DNA of 64,000 bases, taken from assembly GCA_964059195.1 (NCBI GenBank), contig CAXKWD010000004.1, positions 120,500,043 to 120,564,042 on the forward strand, read 5' to 3'. Under the pieces are notes generated by a model that saw only the letters and a list, made by a program, of their open reading frames with translations, made no database searches and was not told the DNA's origin. Source of the stretch: Ectobius pallidus (lineage: Eukaryota > Arthropoda > Insecta > Blattodea > Ectobiidae). Each line of letters starts with the position of its first letter. The stretch's first letter is position 1. The position numbers and the translations under genes were made by a program. Of this stretch, positions 1 to 11,353 are shown in pieces.

Positions 1-744
1 CATAAAAATAAAAAATAAATAAAAATAAATCCACGTCAAATGGGCCGGTTCCGGGATTTGATCCGGGGACCTCCAGAATACGAGTCCAAGACGTTACCAT
101 TTGGCCAACTCAGTCAGTTTGACGGAGTTGTTTGTTAAGCATATGTGAAGGAATAGTGTTACCTGTCAAATTATACCGGTAGACAAATATAAAAAAACAT
201 GTGACTTTTAATTAGTCGATACTCTGGTACCGGTCAACCGATTAGGTCCAAAGTTAATAGGCTTCTTGCCATGGACGTTATGAATGCGTATACCAACTTT
301 CATGAAAATCCGATAAAGCATATTTGAGTTATGGGGCCTTTTGTTATATAATACCATAAAAATGTACTAAATAGGGCATTATTCCGGTACCGGACAACCG
401 ATTTCGTCCAATATCAACAGACGTCTTTCCATGGACTTTATAAATGAGTATACCAAGTTTCATGAAAATCCGATAAAGCGTACTTGAGTTATGGCGCTTT
501 CAAATAAAATCACTAAATTGGGTTTGACTCCGCTACCGGTGAACCGATTTGGTTCAATATCAAAAGGATTCTTCCCATGGACATTATAAATGCGTATACC
601 AAGTTTCATGAAAATCCGATAAAGCGTATTTGAGTTATGGCACGTACAGACACACGGACAGACAGACAGACAGTCAGACAAACAGACGGACAGACATTTT
701 TCTGTCCCCCACACATAATCTCATAAAGTACCATACTGGCACTT
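1..744 (-). repeat. Composite tRNA/minisatellite repeat, copy 1 (cut by window edge)
   Basis: The unit is recognised by comparison with the other copies in the window (843-2207, 5139-6030, 29504-29965, 35936-36823, 47472-48172). Read on the minus strand, the head is AAGTGCCAGTATGG, then a run of GTCT/GACA units (640-700), then about three related units of 146-159 bp, each ending near a TTTGAGTTATGG-like string (about 327, 486, 632), then a tRNA-like segment (about 50-120). In that segment a box A-like TGGCCAAATGG and a box B-like GATCAAATC are visible. The far end lies outside the window. The open frames here come from the minisatellite and do not look like a real protein. Confidence 0.85.
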
Positions 745-842
745 AATAACCAATAGTGAACATACAAGTCTTCTCTCCCCACTTAATTCTACAGAGTGGA
801 AGTAGTGAACTGTGCTGATTCGGGACAGCAAATATATTAAAA

Positions 843-2207
843 TAAAATCAGGTAAACTGATATAACAAAGTGCCAGTATGTTTTTTGTTGAATCAATTAT
901 AATTGCAATTATGGTATGCAGAAATAGTATATAGCGATACAAGTGCCGTAAGGCATGATTACGGATCGAGGAAATGGTTTGAAAACACGAGGCGCTTGCG
1001 CTGAGTGTTTTCAATTTTTCGAGTTTCGTAATGCGCTTATGGCACGTGTATTGCATGCTATTTTTTGCACGATGATTATTTATATCAATTTAATTATATT
1101 AATTGTGATATTACCTGAAAATATTATGTGTATACATTCTTGAAGATAGATGTTTATTTCAGAAAGTGATTCGCATGTGTTTGTTGTTATGGGAACCGAA
1201 TATTTGTCCTGGGGGCCTTGTTCATAAAGGTATGTATTATGAAGTGTATCGTAATGAATTATGACGTGGCGCAAGCACCGTAAGTAATTTAACCTCATCG
1301 CAACGCCCTTAGCAACAAGATTGTGTGGGAATGTCAACTTACGATCCACGGCAACAACGTTCGTAAGTACCACTAATTAGTTAAGGAGTGCAAAAATAAG
1401 TTTTTCTAATCAGATTAAAATCGACCAGCGTCAGCAGAACTACAGATTTGTGATACCTTGACAATCGCGCACTCACATAAAAATAAAAAATAAAATAAAA
1501 ACATCCATGTCAAATCGGCCGGCTCCGGGATTTTATCCGGGGACCTTCAGAATACGAGTCCAAGGCGTTACCATTTGGCCAACTCAGTCAGTTTCACGGT
1601 GTCGTTTGATAAGCATATGTGAAGGAATAGTGTTAACTGTCAAATTATACCGGTAGACAAAAATTAAAAAAAACATGTGACCTTTAATTAGTCGTTACTC
1701 TGGTACCGGTCAACCGATTAGCTCCAAAATTAATTGGCTTCTTGCCATGGGCGTTATAAATGCGTATAATAACTTTCATGAAAATCCGATAAAGCATATT
1801 TGAGTTATGGGGCCTTTTGTTATATAATACCATAAAAATGCACTAAATTTGGCATTATTCCGGTACCGGCCAACCGGTTTCGTCGAATACCAACAGACGT
1901 CTTCCCATGGACTTTATAAATGTGTATACCAAGTTTCATGACAATCCGATAAAGCGTATTTGAGTTATGGCGCTTTTAAATAAAAACACAAAATTGGGTT
2001 TGACGCCGGTACCGGTGAACCGATTTATTTAAATAAGAATAGGGTTCTTCCTATGGATATTATAAATGCGTATACCAAGTTTCATGAAAATCCGATAAAG
2101 CATATTTGAGGTATGACGCGTACAGACACACGGACAGACAGCCAGACGGACGGATAGACATTTTTCGTCCCCCACACACAATCTCATAAAGTACCGTACT
2201 GGCACTT
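843..2207 (-). repeat. Composite tRNA/minisatellite repeat, copy 2 (carries an insertion)
   Basis: Both ends are present: the tail AAAATCAGGTAAACTGAT at 844 and the head CGTACTGGCACTT ending at 2207. Close to each end a 13-bp inverted motif (AAGTGCCAGTATG) occurs. The tRNA-like part lies at about 1515-1600 and the minisatellite units at about 1690-2110. Compared with the copies at 5139 and 47472, this copy is interrupted by about 470 bp of unrelated DNA (924-1394). Orientation is opposite to the copy at 5139. Confidence 0.85.
924..1394. other. Insertion inside composite repeat copy 2
   Basis: The other copies read directly from TATGCAGAA into AATAAGTTTTT. Here about 471 bp separate those two strings. 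The insert has an imperfect internal inverted repeat (GGTTTGAAAACACGAGGCGC against GCGCTGAGTGTTTTCAATT, about 975-1010) and related GTGCCGTAAG / CACCGTAAG strings near its two sides (about 941 and 1276). It may be a small non-autonomous element, but I could not define clean terminal repeats or a target duplication. Confidence 0.5.
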
Positions 2208-2224
2208 AATAAACATAGCAAATA

Positions 2225-2700
2225 TTTTGGCATTTGTATTAAGACCCTCCACCGCTTTGGCTCAGGGGATGCGTTCGCTCCTCTCATGCAGCGGGGCCAG
2301 TTTCGATTCCTGGTCGGGACAAGTTACCTAGGTGTGGGTTTTCCGGATTATTTCCTCACCTGTGAGACAAACTTCAGGTAACTTTAGGCCCTTGTAGTCC
2401 CCGGATATCATCTGGCCGTCATTATCATCTTCATCCCATCCTCGCCTTGTTCGGAGTGAGTGAATGTGTGTGTGTGTGTGTGTGTGTGTGAATGGTGTCT
2501 CGTCCTATGTGTTCGTGTTGTCTCGGAGGTGGCCCCGGCATTGGGCTGATCACCAATCCGGGGAGGCCATCCATGTCCTTGTATGGTCAAAAAAGTATGT
2601 CTGTGTTGTGATCCATAGTTCATTCCTCTCCCGACATGTCGCGGCCCGGTAAGGCCCGGGCGGCGCGGGCCGGATAAAGGTCCCTATAAGGGAGAGATAA
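2225..2700 (+). mobile_element. tRNA-derived SINE-like element
   Basis: A box A match (TGGCTCAGGGG, 2258-2268) and a near box B (TTTCGATTCC, 2301-2310) are spaced as in a tRNA gene. They are followed by a non-tRNA body containing a TG microsatellite (2465-2490) and a GC-rich end with CGGCCCGG/GGCCCGGGCGG strings (2640-2670). RNA polymerase III promoter architecture plus a unique body is the usual SINE plan. I saw no convincing full second copy in this window, so family membership is inferred from structure only. Confidence 0.65.
2465..2490. repeat. (TG)n microsatellite
   Basis: About 13 uninterrupted TG units inside the SINE body. The frame that crosses it is an artefact. Confidence 0.95.
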
Positions 2701-5138
2701 AACTACGAAAGAGAGAAGAGTATTAAGTCCATCGTTTAAGAGGAAATTAGGTAATTTCCGCAGAATTGCCCACTGCCAGATCGCCGACCCGAAGGGAATG
2801 ACTTCATGACACTATTGTGTAAAACGAACACACTACACTACATGATGGAAGACACTTCAATGTGCGGAAATCTGTCGGAATGTTTGGGCTACCAAATTAT
2901 TTTTGTATTAAATTTCCACGATAACTTCCTACTTTATTGAAAAGCCAAAAAGAGAGAGAATATTCATGATTATTTCCTCTGCATGTCTGAATAAAAATTA
3001 AACCAGTAAGGATAGCACGAATGAACTTCAGCATGGTTAAAATTTAGGATTTCTTTTCCCTGGAAGAGTAGTCATTTGAACAAAAATAGCTTTTGCAGTT
3101 TTTGTTTACTTTTTACGTAAGGAAAAATATGTTAATATATGCACAGTTATAATACTTTCATCCTGTACATGAAATTTACAAAATACTTCAATAATTTTTT
3201 ACAGTGAAAGTGTCAATAATACAGACATTAACAAACATGTTTCCGAAAATCAATTGGTAGCGGGTGGTCTTGCAAATTCAGTTCATACGGCACTTATTTA
3301 AGCATCTGTTTCAGTTGTTGACGAACAAATCAAGGTTACCAGTTTTCCACTTGCTTTGTGCATTTGCCTGTTTTTTTTTTTTATCGCTTGCCATTCAAAC
3401 GGCAAGTATGTCCTGAGGATAATTTGTCAATACCGGTCTTATTCGATCTCTTAGTACCCGTCCACACCAACATTAATTATTATAATCTTCGAAAAGTTGT
3501 ACATGGATACAACACTAGAAGCAATCCTAGCACTAGAATTTAGATTAAGCAAAACAGTACGTTCATATTATTTTATATTTGGGTCCCATATGTTATAATA
3601 TTTACCTAATGAAATTTAATAAATAGAACAAACAGAGGTTTCCAAGCACTCTCTAGTTATTGTAAGTAGGTTGTAATTTTTCTTGTTTGTGTTTTTATGC
3701 ATGTATGTGCCTAAAGACTATGTAATAAATATAATAATAAAAATTGATTGAATGTATAAGTAGATTTAACTACAATTCCGGATGAAATGAAACATTTTTA
3801 TAGAATACAAATAATAAACAGCAATAATTTAGTGTTAGAAGATCCATTAATAACATAGGTTTTAAAGCTTTTTTATAAAAAAAACTTAAAGTTTTATACT
3901 CAGTTATAGATAAAACATGATAAGCATTACATAGGCCTATTATCAAATAACAATATATATGTTGTAAAATGTAAGTTATCTCTACAAAATAAAATACTTG
4001 TAATATTGGCAGCTATTAGTATTTGTTCTTTAAGAATATCAAAGAAAGAAAAATACAATATATTGAGGGTATAAGGAGGTCTTTTAATAGTAAACTACAT
4101 TAAACCTCCCTCAATGGTACAAAAATGAAGTTTCTGAATATGATTTTTATATGTTTCTCTGTGTTTCTATTGACCAACCCCAGAGATGGGAGAGAAACCT
4201 TTTATATAAGTAATATTTGCTTTCATTCTGTATACATAAACATAATGAATTAATTTCAAGGAGGGAAAATATTACAACATTAACAAGCTAAGCTTACAGT
4301 GTACAGCAATTGTTTCAAATACAACACAGAAAGGAAGCAGAGCTCATTATGACATAGCAAATACTAGCATCAGGGGAAGGCCCACAAGCCTATGGCTGTT
4401 TATTGATTTTCAGGTCATCACACATTTTTTTACTATAGGATTTAAGGAGAGACATACACTATTAATTACTTTCAAGTATGCTACAACATTTTTTTTTCAC
4501 TACCGTGAATTACTCTTTATACGTATGACCAGGGTTCGGCATAGGGTCACAAAGTTACGAGACTGAAGTTGCAATGCACGACGTATAAATGACATCATGG
4601 CTCGTGGCCAGTATGTTTAATAAAAAAAAGTTCATTACTCATTGCTGCATTTTGCAAATTGCACACAAAAGATATTCAGACAAGTAGAACTCTATTGTTT
4701 AAAAAAAAAACCAAAAAACAAAAACACTGTGATAGCAAAAGGTATATAGGAAATATTGAATTGCACATTCAAGGCAGGCCTTCAATATCAAAATCAGATA
4801 TTGAAATTCAAACCAAACGTTATCGACATTTACGTAAAATATTGGTAGGCTACGTACCAACATCACTTTCCATAAGGTCAAAAATAAATATTGTAAATAG
4901 TTTCTTGAAAAACATATGACTAAAAAAGACTCTCGGGAGCCGACCATAAGAAAAATTAATTAAAACCATTTTATGACAATCACTGAATCAGATTACAAAA
5001 GCGGTGCAAGACCAAACAGTATGGGTTGTATATTTATATTTCCTTTTCTTTAAAATCACGTAGATTATAACGTAAATTGAAACACATAATGCTAGGCAAA
5101 TCATTTCTAAACCAGAAGTGTAATGCATATAATATACT
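2701..5138. other. No gene seen; AT-rich spacer
   Basis: I see no coding signal above chance. The stretch 3358-3760 ends with AATAAA-like and AAT-rich strings that could be the degraded 3' end of a LINE (a short frame ending in YNLRKVVHGYNTRSNPSTR), but this is too weak to call. The frame at 4659-4919 is low complexity around an A-run and is not supported. Confidence 0.6.
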
Positions 5139-6030
5139 AAGTGCCAGTATGGTACTTTATGAGATTGTGTGTGGGGGACGAAAAATGTATGTCCGTCTGT
5201 CTGTCAGTCCGTGTGTCTGTACGCGCCATAACTCAAATACGCTTTATTGGTTTTTCATGAAACTTTGTATACGCATTTATAATGTCCATGGGAAGAACCC
5301 TATTGATGATATCGAGCCAAATCAGTTCACCGGTACCGGCGTCAAACCCAATTTAGTGTTTTTATTTAAAAACGCCATAACTCAAATACGCTTTATCGGA
5401 TTTACATGAAACTTGCTATACACATTTATAATGTTCATGGGAAGACGTCTGTTGATATTGGACCAAATCAGTTGACCGGTACCGGAATAATGCCCAATTT
5501 AGTGCGTTTTTATGGTATTATATAACAAAAGGCCCCATAACTCAAATATGCTTTATCAGATTTTCATGAAGCTTGGGAAATCATTTATAACGTCCATGGC
5601 AAGAAGCCTATTAATTTTGGACCTAATCGGTTGACCGGTACCAGAGTAACAACTAATTAAAGGTCACATGTTTTTTTAATTTTTGTCTATCGGTATAATT
5701 TGACAGTTAAGACTATTCCTTCACATATGCTTATTAAACATCACCGTCAAACTGACTGAGTTGGCCAAATGGTAACGTCTTGGACTCGTATTCTGGAGGT
5801 CCCCGGATTAAATCCCGTAGCCGGCCGATTCGACATGGATTTTTTTAATTTTATTTTTTATTTTTATGTGAGTGCGCGATTGTCAAGGTATCACAAATCT
5901 GTAGTTCTGCTGACGCTAGTCGATTTTAATCTGATTAGAAAAACTTATTTTCTGCATAACACAACTGCAATTATAATTGATTCAACAAAAACATACTGGC
6001 ACTTTGTTACATCAGTTTACCTGATTTTAT
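5139..6030 (+). repeat. Composite tRNA/minisatellite repeat, copy 3 (complete, plus strand)
   Basis: This is the most intact copy and defines the unit: head AAGTGCCAGTATGG (5139), GTCT run (5190-5220), three minisatellite units (about 5225-5690, each with CCATGG and CGGTACCGG-like strings), and a tRNA-like segment (5753-5830) with TGGCCAAATGG as box A and GGATTAAATCC as a weakened box B. A T-rich stretch and the tail CATACTGGCACTTTGTTAC followed by CAGTTTACCTGATTTTA complete it. The 13-bp motif at the head is inverted near the tail. Class is uncertain: a long SINE-like element or another non-autonomous element. Confidence 0.85.
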
Positions 6031-8093
6031 TTATTACTGTAAATGTGTACAATTATTTTGTGCTCTACTATGAACGAATGTTTACATGTTGAGGCAACGA
6101 GTAGGCCTAACGCCACGCTCCATCTCCACTTCGCCTCAACATACACAAAGCAATGTTCCGGGCGTTCTTAAGTTTCTTAAGTTTCTTGACTTGGGTACCC
6201 TGGACCGAACACTGCTTATGAATAATAGTGGCTTTATTACGATCTTGACATTAAGATAACGATCATCATTAGCGGTACTGTCTAGCGGTGCAACGAAGGA
6301 CTCTTGGTGGGCCAGGAGGAGAGTCACATCTGCTCGGTTTTCGGAACTCCGGTGGATAATAATTAGGTACCCAAAATGGCGATGCAAGAGTTTAGTTTAG
6401 AATAATTAGATAAGAATTAACGCAGTTTTTAGTATACTTTAATTATTTTTATTGTATTCTTAAAAATCGAAAAATTTTTGTACACCATCTAAATTTGAAG
6501 TTTTATTATTTTTGGTAAAACTGAAATATGTTTGAGATATGTCCAACAGAGACAATAATCTGTGGTTCATGAATGCTTAAATATCTATCTTGAAATATGT
6601 TTGTTTTAGGGGCACTTTTTAAAAATTTAAAATAGCCCTATACGTCAGAGAAAAAAGACACTATATAAGTCGTATAGTTCACATGTTTGAAATACGTGTG
6701 CATAGGCTACAAAATATCGTTAGATTATCTCAAGGAGTTATGAAGAAAACGGAATTTAGAAAGTAGTTTATTAATAAAGCTATAAAATATCTGTGAACTT
6801 TTATTGAATCCCATAAGTTAGGGCTTCATTTTTTAAGAGTGGTAACTCTACACGTTTTTAGGTATCTAGATTATGTTTTTACATAAATAAATTCGAAGTC
6901 CAATCTTAAAATGAAAATATATGTCCCCCTTTAGATTGTAGGTTTTAGCAGAGTGTTGCCTTATTGATATCATATGCCTAGAATAGCTACTAATATATAT
7001 GTATGGTTATCATTGTATTCTTTACAGCATTAATATCTAGTCAGCGTATGAAAATGTCGTTAGTGACTATCTAGTTTTAACAAAATTAAAACAAAGTAGG
7101 ATATATCATCAAATGACACATCGGATTTTAAATGCTAGAACTAACAACTTTATTTAGGCTACTTTGTCTCCCCTTGAAGTGAACACATTTCAGATCTTGT
7201 CACAATGGAAGAGAAAATCAATCTTGGCTCTCCAAAATGCCAATATGCATGTATGTGTTTAATTAATAAGAATTAATTACAGGTTCAATTAAACACAGCT
7301 TCGACTTTTTTTTCTAACTATTCCTTTCATATGCCGCGTGTTTTATATTGACCAATAACGTTTAGCAATACCTCGAATTTAGACCAATCACGATCGTTTA
7401 TCTTATAATATGCTTCCTAAGGCCGCAAGGATGCAATTTTATCTGATAAATGTCAACTCGTTACTGGATACGTAAGGCATCATACGTGCAGTGACACTGC
7501 CTTCTTCATTTTTCAAGAAATCAAGAAGACAATGGTTGTGATTAGTACGTCACATTCTGTCAGTGAACATAAAAAAACACATTATTTTATACAACATAAG
7601 TTGTTTTGAAATTGAAATAACATAAATGTCCATTGATAAAAAACACAATTTCGTTTCGATGCAAGGCAGTTCAAGTGCTTTTATAGCGTTCTGATGCTGA
7701 GGCTCTCCATCTCGTATTACGCCCTATTGGTAGCATTGGAAACTCTAATCAATTCATGGAATCGAATTTACAGACTGTTCATTCTTTATTTGTATATTTG
7801 ACTGATCAGCATAACTACCATACAGACGAGTGTTATACTGTTCTATACAATATTACAGTAACATCTTGCTGAGGTACACTAAATCAGCTCCTCTAGCTTA
7901 AATACAATTCGTAACAAAAGTTGTATTAGTGTACTTATTATTTTCTCACATTTGATGGTTGAGATAATATTTTACACAGAATGACCACTTTCTTCTGAAT
8001 CAATGAGTTGCACATTTTGATGAAGTTTTCTTTTCAGTCTTGTTCTATTCAATGACCTTTATCCAATGTTATAAACAGATGCACCAGGAACAT
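6031..8093. other. No gene seen; includes a short SINE-body relic at 6536-6585
   Basis: The string GTCCAACAGAGACAATAATC at about 6542 matches, in the opposite strand, the body of the SINE inverted dimer at 60930-61199 and a copy near 56600, so it is a SINE fragment without its tRNA head. The 6060-6395 stretch is somewhat GC-richer than its surroundings and has a minus frame of 83 codons, but nothing recognisable. The rest is featureless AT-rich DNA. Confidence 0.55.
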
Positions 8094-8339
8094 TTAGCAG
8101 TTTGCTGTAAAATGACTTTGATAGGTTTCGAATGTGTTGCTGCATCGGGAGAATCCCAAGTTCTTGATGTAATCGACTATGTTTATGTACCAAGGCTCAT
8201 TTGTGGCTTTGCGAAGAAATTTCTTTTGCACAACTTGTAATCGGTGAATATGACCCTTGCTAGCTTCACCCCATGTTGGCACTGCATTTGTGATGAGATC
8301 TCTTACAAGAGATGTGTACAGTAGCGTAGAGCATTCCAA
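8094..8339 (-). pseudogene. Jockey-like LINE reverse transcriptase fragment, dead
   Basis: On the minus strand the reading includes LYTSLVRDLITNAVPTWGEA, then HIHRLQVVQKKFLRKATNEP and WYINIVDYIKNLGF. This matches the conserved stretch after the reverse transcriptase core of Jockey-type non-LTR retrotransposons (LxRP.ITYA.PVWG..., ..LQ..QNK.LR...NAPWY..N...H.DL). The fragment is about 80 residues, ends in an unrelated tail after the GF, and has no upstream catalytic core. It is a 5'-truncated, decayed relic. Family identity rests on pattern recall; a translated search would settle the clade. Confidence 0.8.
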
Positions 8340-9244
8340 TCCAAGTGATGTGCTCTACTTACTAAGGGATAAAGTTTGATAATTCTAGAAGTAGCAATTG
8401 CCACAACACGAGTTATGTGTGCGTTAAGCTATGATCTCGCTGCGGGCAGATTATTGACAACAAAGTAAGAAAAGAATTATAATTTACAAAATCCGTAGCA
8501 TTTTACATTTATTCATAAATCCTACTTAAGATTATGAGTTTCCTCAGATAAATATATCGATAAGGTCGTAATCTCTCGAAGGATTACCTATAATAATATA
8601 TGTTTCATTTTACCTTACAAAATTAATTTATAACACTCATCTACGGATATATATATTTCATGGCATCTGCAATTTTTAGAGTAAACAGGTTTTTCTAAGC
8701 ATGGCAAGGAAAAGTTAGAATATTAGGTTTTCTGCTACTTCACAGATTAAAAAAATATATATATTTACAATATGTACAAGATAATCTGAAAATAATAGAA
8801 AAAAATTATCTTCAACTAACACACTTAGGATGACATATCACACCTAGGATGACTCATTGTTTTCACCTTTATATTAAATATAGTCCGAAAGAAAATCCAA
8901 ACTAAAAAATCCCTTTAGGCAGGCCTACAGGCGGAGGTAGATTTCGAAGTGCTTTTGGTTTAATTTATTGTCGCTGCATAGCACTCTTCTTCTTTAGCCT
9001 TGGCATGGTAAACCTACAGTAATAAGAACTGAATTCGGTAAAGAGGAAGAGCCTACAATCATTTGTTTTGACAACAAGAATAGGATATAATATTCTGGGA
9101 GGCCGTGCGCAAGATCAGCAATGAATAAAATTAGCAAAGCCGCTAAACAAGACAAAATTATGATATTATAATAATTCTTTTAAGTGTTATTATTTTCAAA
9201 CATTAAAATCTCGCGTCATATGAGAGCTATCAAGAAACTATTTA
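8340..9244. other. No gene seen
   Basis: AT-rich sequence with local redundancy only (for example, a duplicated TAGGATGACATATC/TAGGATGACTCATT pair at 8827-8858). Confidence 0.6.
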
Positions 9245-9279
9245 TTGATTTGTAGAGTACTCATCAAGAGCTTTTCAAC

Positions 9280-9660
9280 GATACCCCACAAGACGTGGTT
9301 TCAAAAGTTTCGAATTTTCATCCCCCACCCCCACCTCCACCCCCACCCTCACTCGAACCCCCGAATCGTTGGTGTCACTGTGAACTCCATAGGGAGTACT
9401 CTAATTTATTCAAACAAAGTTTCCCTCTATACTTCATAGGGGCCGAGATATAAAGTTTTCAAAATTTCAACCCCCTCCCCCGACCACCCCCTTGGGCCAA
9501 TTTTGCCCATTAACGAACTTGTCCGAACTATTGGGCCTAGAAATAACATAATAAAATTTGGTTCAAATATCTTCAAAATTACGGCCGCTATCGTGTAAAG
9601 ATATATATATATATATATATATAAATATATATATATATAAATATCACAAAAAAAAATTTT
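9280..9660. repeat. C-rich degenerate repeat plus (AT)n tract
   Basis: Two related halves are visible, each with TTTCAAAA(G/T)TTTC-like text followed by a strongly C-rich run (9320-9362 and 9464-9495). A TA/AT tract lies at 9600-9640. The strand asymmetry (C runs on plus) is marked. It looks like an old dispersed repeat; I cannot name the family. Confidence 0.5.
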
Positions 9661-9748
9661 GAACGGGCGGTGGTTTCGTACTTAGGGGAGCATGAAACGT
9701 AAAGATATGAAAGAATTTTTCGAAAATCATAAAGTGGTATCCATTGCA

Positions 9749-9778
9749 ATAGGTAGATTTTTCTTCGAAAATCTACCT
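9749..9778. other. Strong hairpin
   Basis: GGTAGATTTT and AAAATCTACC form a perfect 10-bp stem around a six-base TCTTCG loop, extended by A-T on each side. It stands just downstream of the C-rich repeat and probably belongs to the same repeat. No gene is attached to it. Confidence 0.7.
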
Positions 9779-10537
9779 AAAAATATCAGAGTGATATGAA
9801 TAAAATGTTGTATCATTGTACAGATATTCTAAGAGCAATGTCTCTTCCAAAAATTAACCTGTACCGTACTATAAAGAACTTGGAGTCTTTGTTTCTGTTT
9901 ACTTTCGGTTAATGTTTCGATGCTTGCCACCATCCACTTTGGTGGAGCTGTGTGAAGAGATGATAAATGATGTGGTAGCTTATTCTGTTTCAGTCTTGGA
10001 AAAGCTACTGAGCTGATACTGTATCTTGCAAATTGGGACTGGCATTTGCAGAAGCGTAAGCGAAGTTTGCAGAACAGACTGTGAACTGGGTTGCTAGGTA
10101 ACAGTTTCTAAAGACATCCACTTGGCGTTCACTTGAATTGGTTTCAAAAGCTCACAAAATACCTAAAGTACTTATCATTCCGGACAGTCGTCTCTACAGC
10201 CTAGATAATCATGTTTCAGCCAGACCCAACTAGATTCGAGGAGCCTGGGGATTATGTGTAAATGAACACTCCAGTGAAATATGTGGAACATTTATACGCT
10301 ACGATACTAATGAACTGAGATAACTTCCTTATAATATCACATTCAGTATAAAACCAATTCGTTGACTGTGTGAATAGGCTATGCGAGAAAAATAATTTAC
10401 CAGTATGAGTTCAGCTCATAATGTATTAGCCTACGAAACGCGTCCATAAAGTAAGTTTCCCTGGGGCCGTCTACAGAAACAAAACACAATTTCGTGGACA
10501 TTTATATTCCAGCAGATACAGCAGGTATTCAGCTATT

Positions 10538-10751
10538 ATTCAACATATTTGCCACCCCAATTGAAACATTTGTCATATTGTGGAACCAACTTTTGAATAC
10601 CTGTGTCGTACAAGTCTGACGCCAGGGATTTGAACCACTGTGTGACAAACATCTCCTCCTCTCTGTCATTCTCTGTCATTCCCTGTTATTTCTTGAGGTG
10701 TAGGAAAAGATGGAAGTCACTGGGAGCGAGGTCCGGGCTATAGGGTGAATG
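10538..10751 (-). pseudogene. Mariner transposase C-terminal remnant (left arm)
   Basis: Minus-strand translation gives HSPYSPDLAPSDFHLFLHLK, a stop, then after a small shift VTQWFKSLASDLYDTGIQKL and DKCFNWGGKYVE before a stop. PDLAPSDFH is the mariner block carrying the third catalytic acidic residue, and the GIQKLV...GGxYVE ending is typical of the family. The N-terminal DNA-binding part and the first two catalytic residues are missing, and a stop follows LHLKK, so it cannot make transposase. Confidence 0.85.
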
Positions 10752-10805
10752 TTTAAACACCTCCTAGCAAGTCTCGTGCAGAGGTTCGGTTGGGAGGTGT
10801 TTAAA

Positions 10806-10985
10806 CATTCACCCTTATGCCCGGACCTCGCTCCCAGTGATTTCCATTTTTTCCTACACCTCAAGAAATGACAGAGAATGACAGAGAGGAGATGTTTGTC
10901 ACACAGTGGTTCAAATCCCTGGTGGCAGACTTGTACGGCACAGGTATTCAAAGGTTGGTTCCATGGTATGACATGTTTTAATTCC
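10806..10985 (+). pseudogene. Mariner transposase C-terminal remnant (right arm)
   Basis: Mirror copy of the left-arm remnant. It reads HSPLCPDLAPSDFHFFLHLK, then a stop, then MFVTQWFKSLVADLYGTGIQ and RLVPWYDMF before terminating. It keeps the PDLAPSDFH block but is truncated at the same upstream point as the other arm, right at the palindrome centre. This shows that the inversion joined two partial elements, not two complete ones. Confidence 0.85.
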
Positions 10986-11328
10986 GGTGGCAAATAAGTT
11001 GAATAATAGCTGAATGCTTACTGTATCTGTTGGAATATATACTGTATGTCCACGAAGTTGTTTTGTTTCTGTAGACGGCCTCAGGGAAACTTACTTTATG
11101 GACGCGCCTCGTAGGCTAGTACATTTATGAGCTGAACTCATACTGGTAAATTAATATTTTCCTCACATAGCCTATTCACACAATCTGAGATATCAACGAA
11201 ATGGTTTATGGACGCGCCTCGTATTTAATTCAAAGAGGCCACAATAATATCATTCTCATCTAATCGTAAACCTATTACAAGGTTTCAGAAAACATAGCGG
11301 AACTATGGGTTTACATTCCACTTTTATA

Positions 11329-11353
11329 ATAATAATAATAATAATAATAATAG
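11329..11353. repeat. (AAT)n microsatellite, LINE tail
   Basis: Eight AAT units at the 3' end of the minus-strand LINE, consistent with its simple-repeat tail. Confidence 0.85.

Larger units (their letters stand above)
10351..11206. mobile_element. Head-to-head inverted mariner dimer
   Basis: Two arms (about 10351-10764 and 10793-11206) are inverted repeats around a 28-bp spacer. Each arm holds the C-terminal end of a mariner transposase running towards its own outer end. It finishes in a terminal repeat with GGAAACTTACTTTATGGACG (CGAAACGCG from 10434 on the left; CGCGCCTCG to 11111 on the right), with TA just outside each. The inverted symmetry does not stop at these termini: about 80 bp of flank is also mirrored (TTACCAGTATGAGTTCAGCT against AGCTGAACTCATACTGGTAA). 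A further terminal-repeat end (TTTATGGACGCGCCTCG) sits at 11205-11221. The arms have clearly diverged, so the structure is old. Confidence 0.85.

Noticed and set aside
460..714. Protein-coding gene from the frames over the composite repeat
   Set aside because: The frame is made of minisatellite units and a GACA/GTCT run; no start context, domain or splice site supports a gene.
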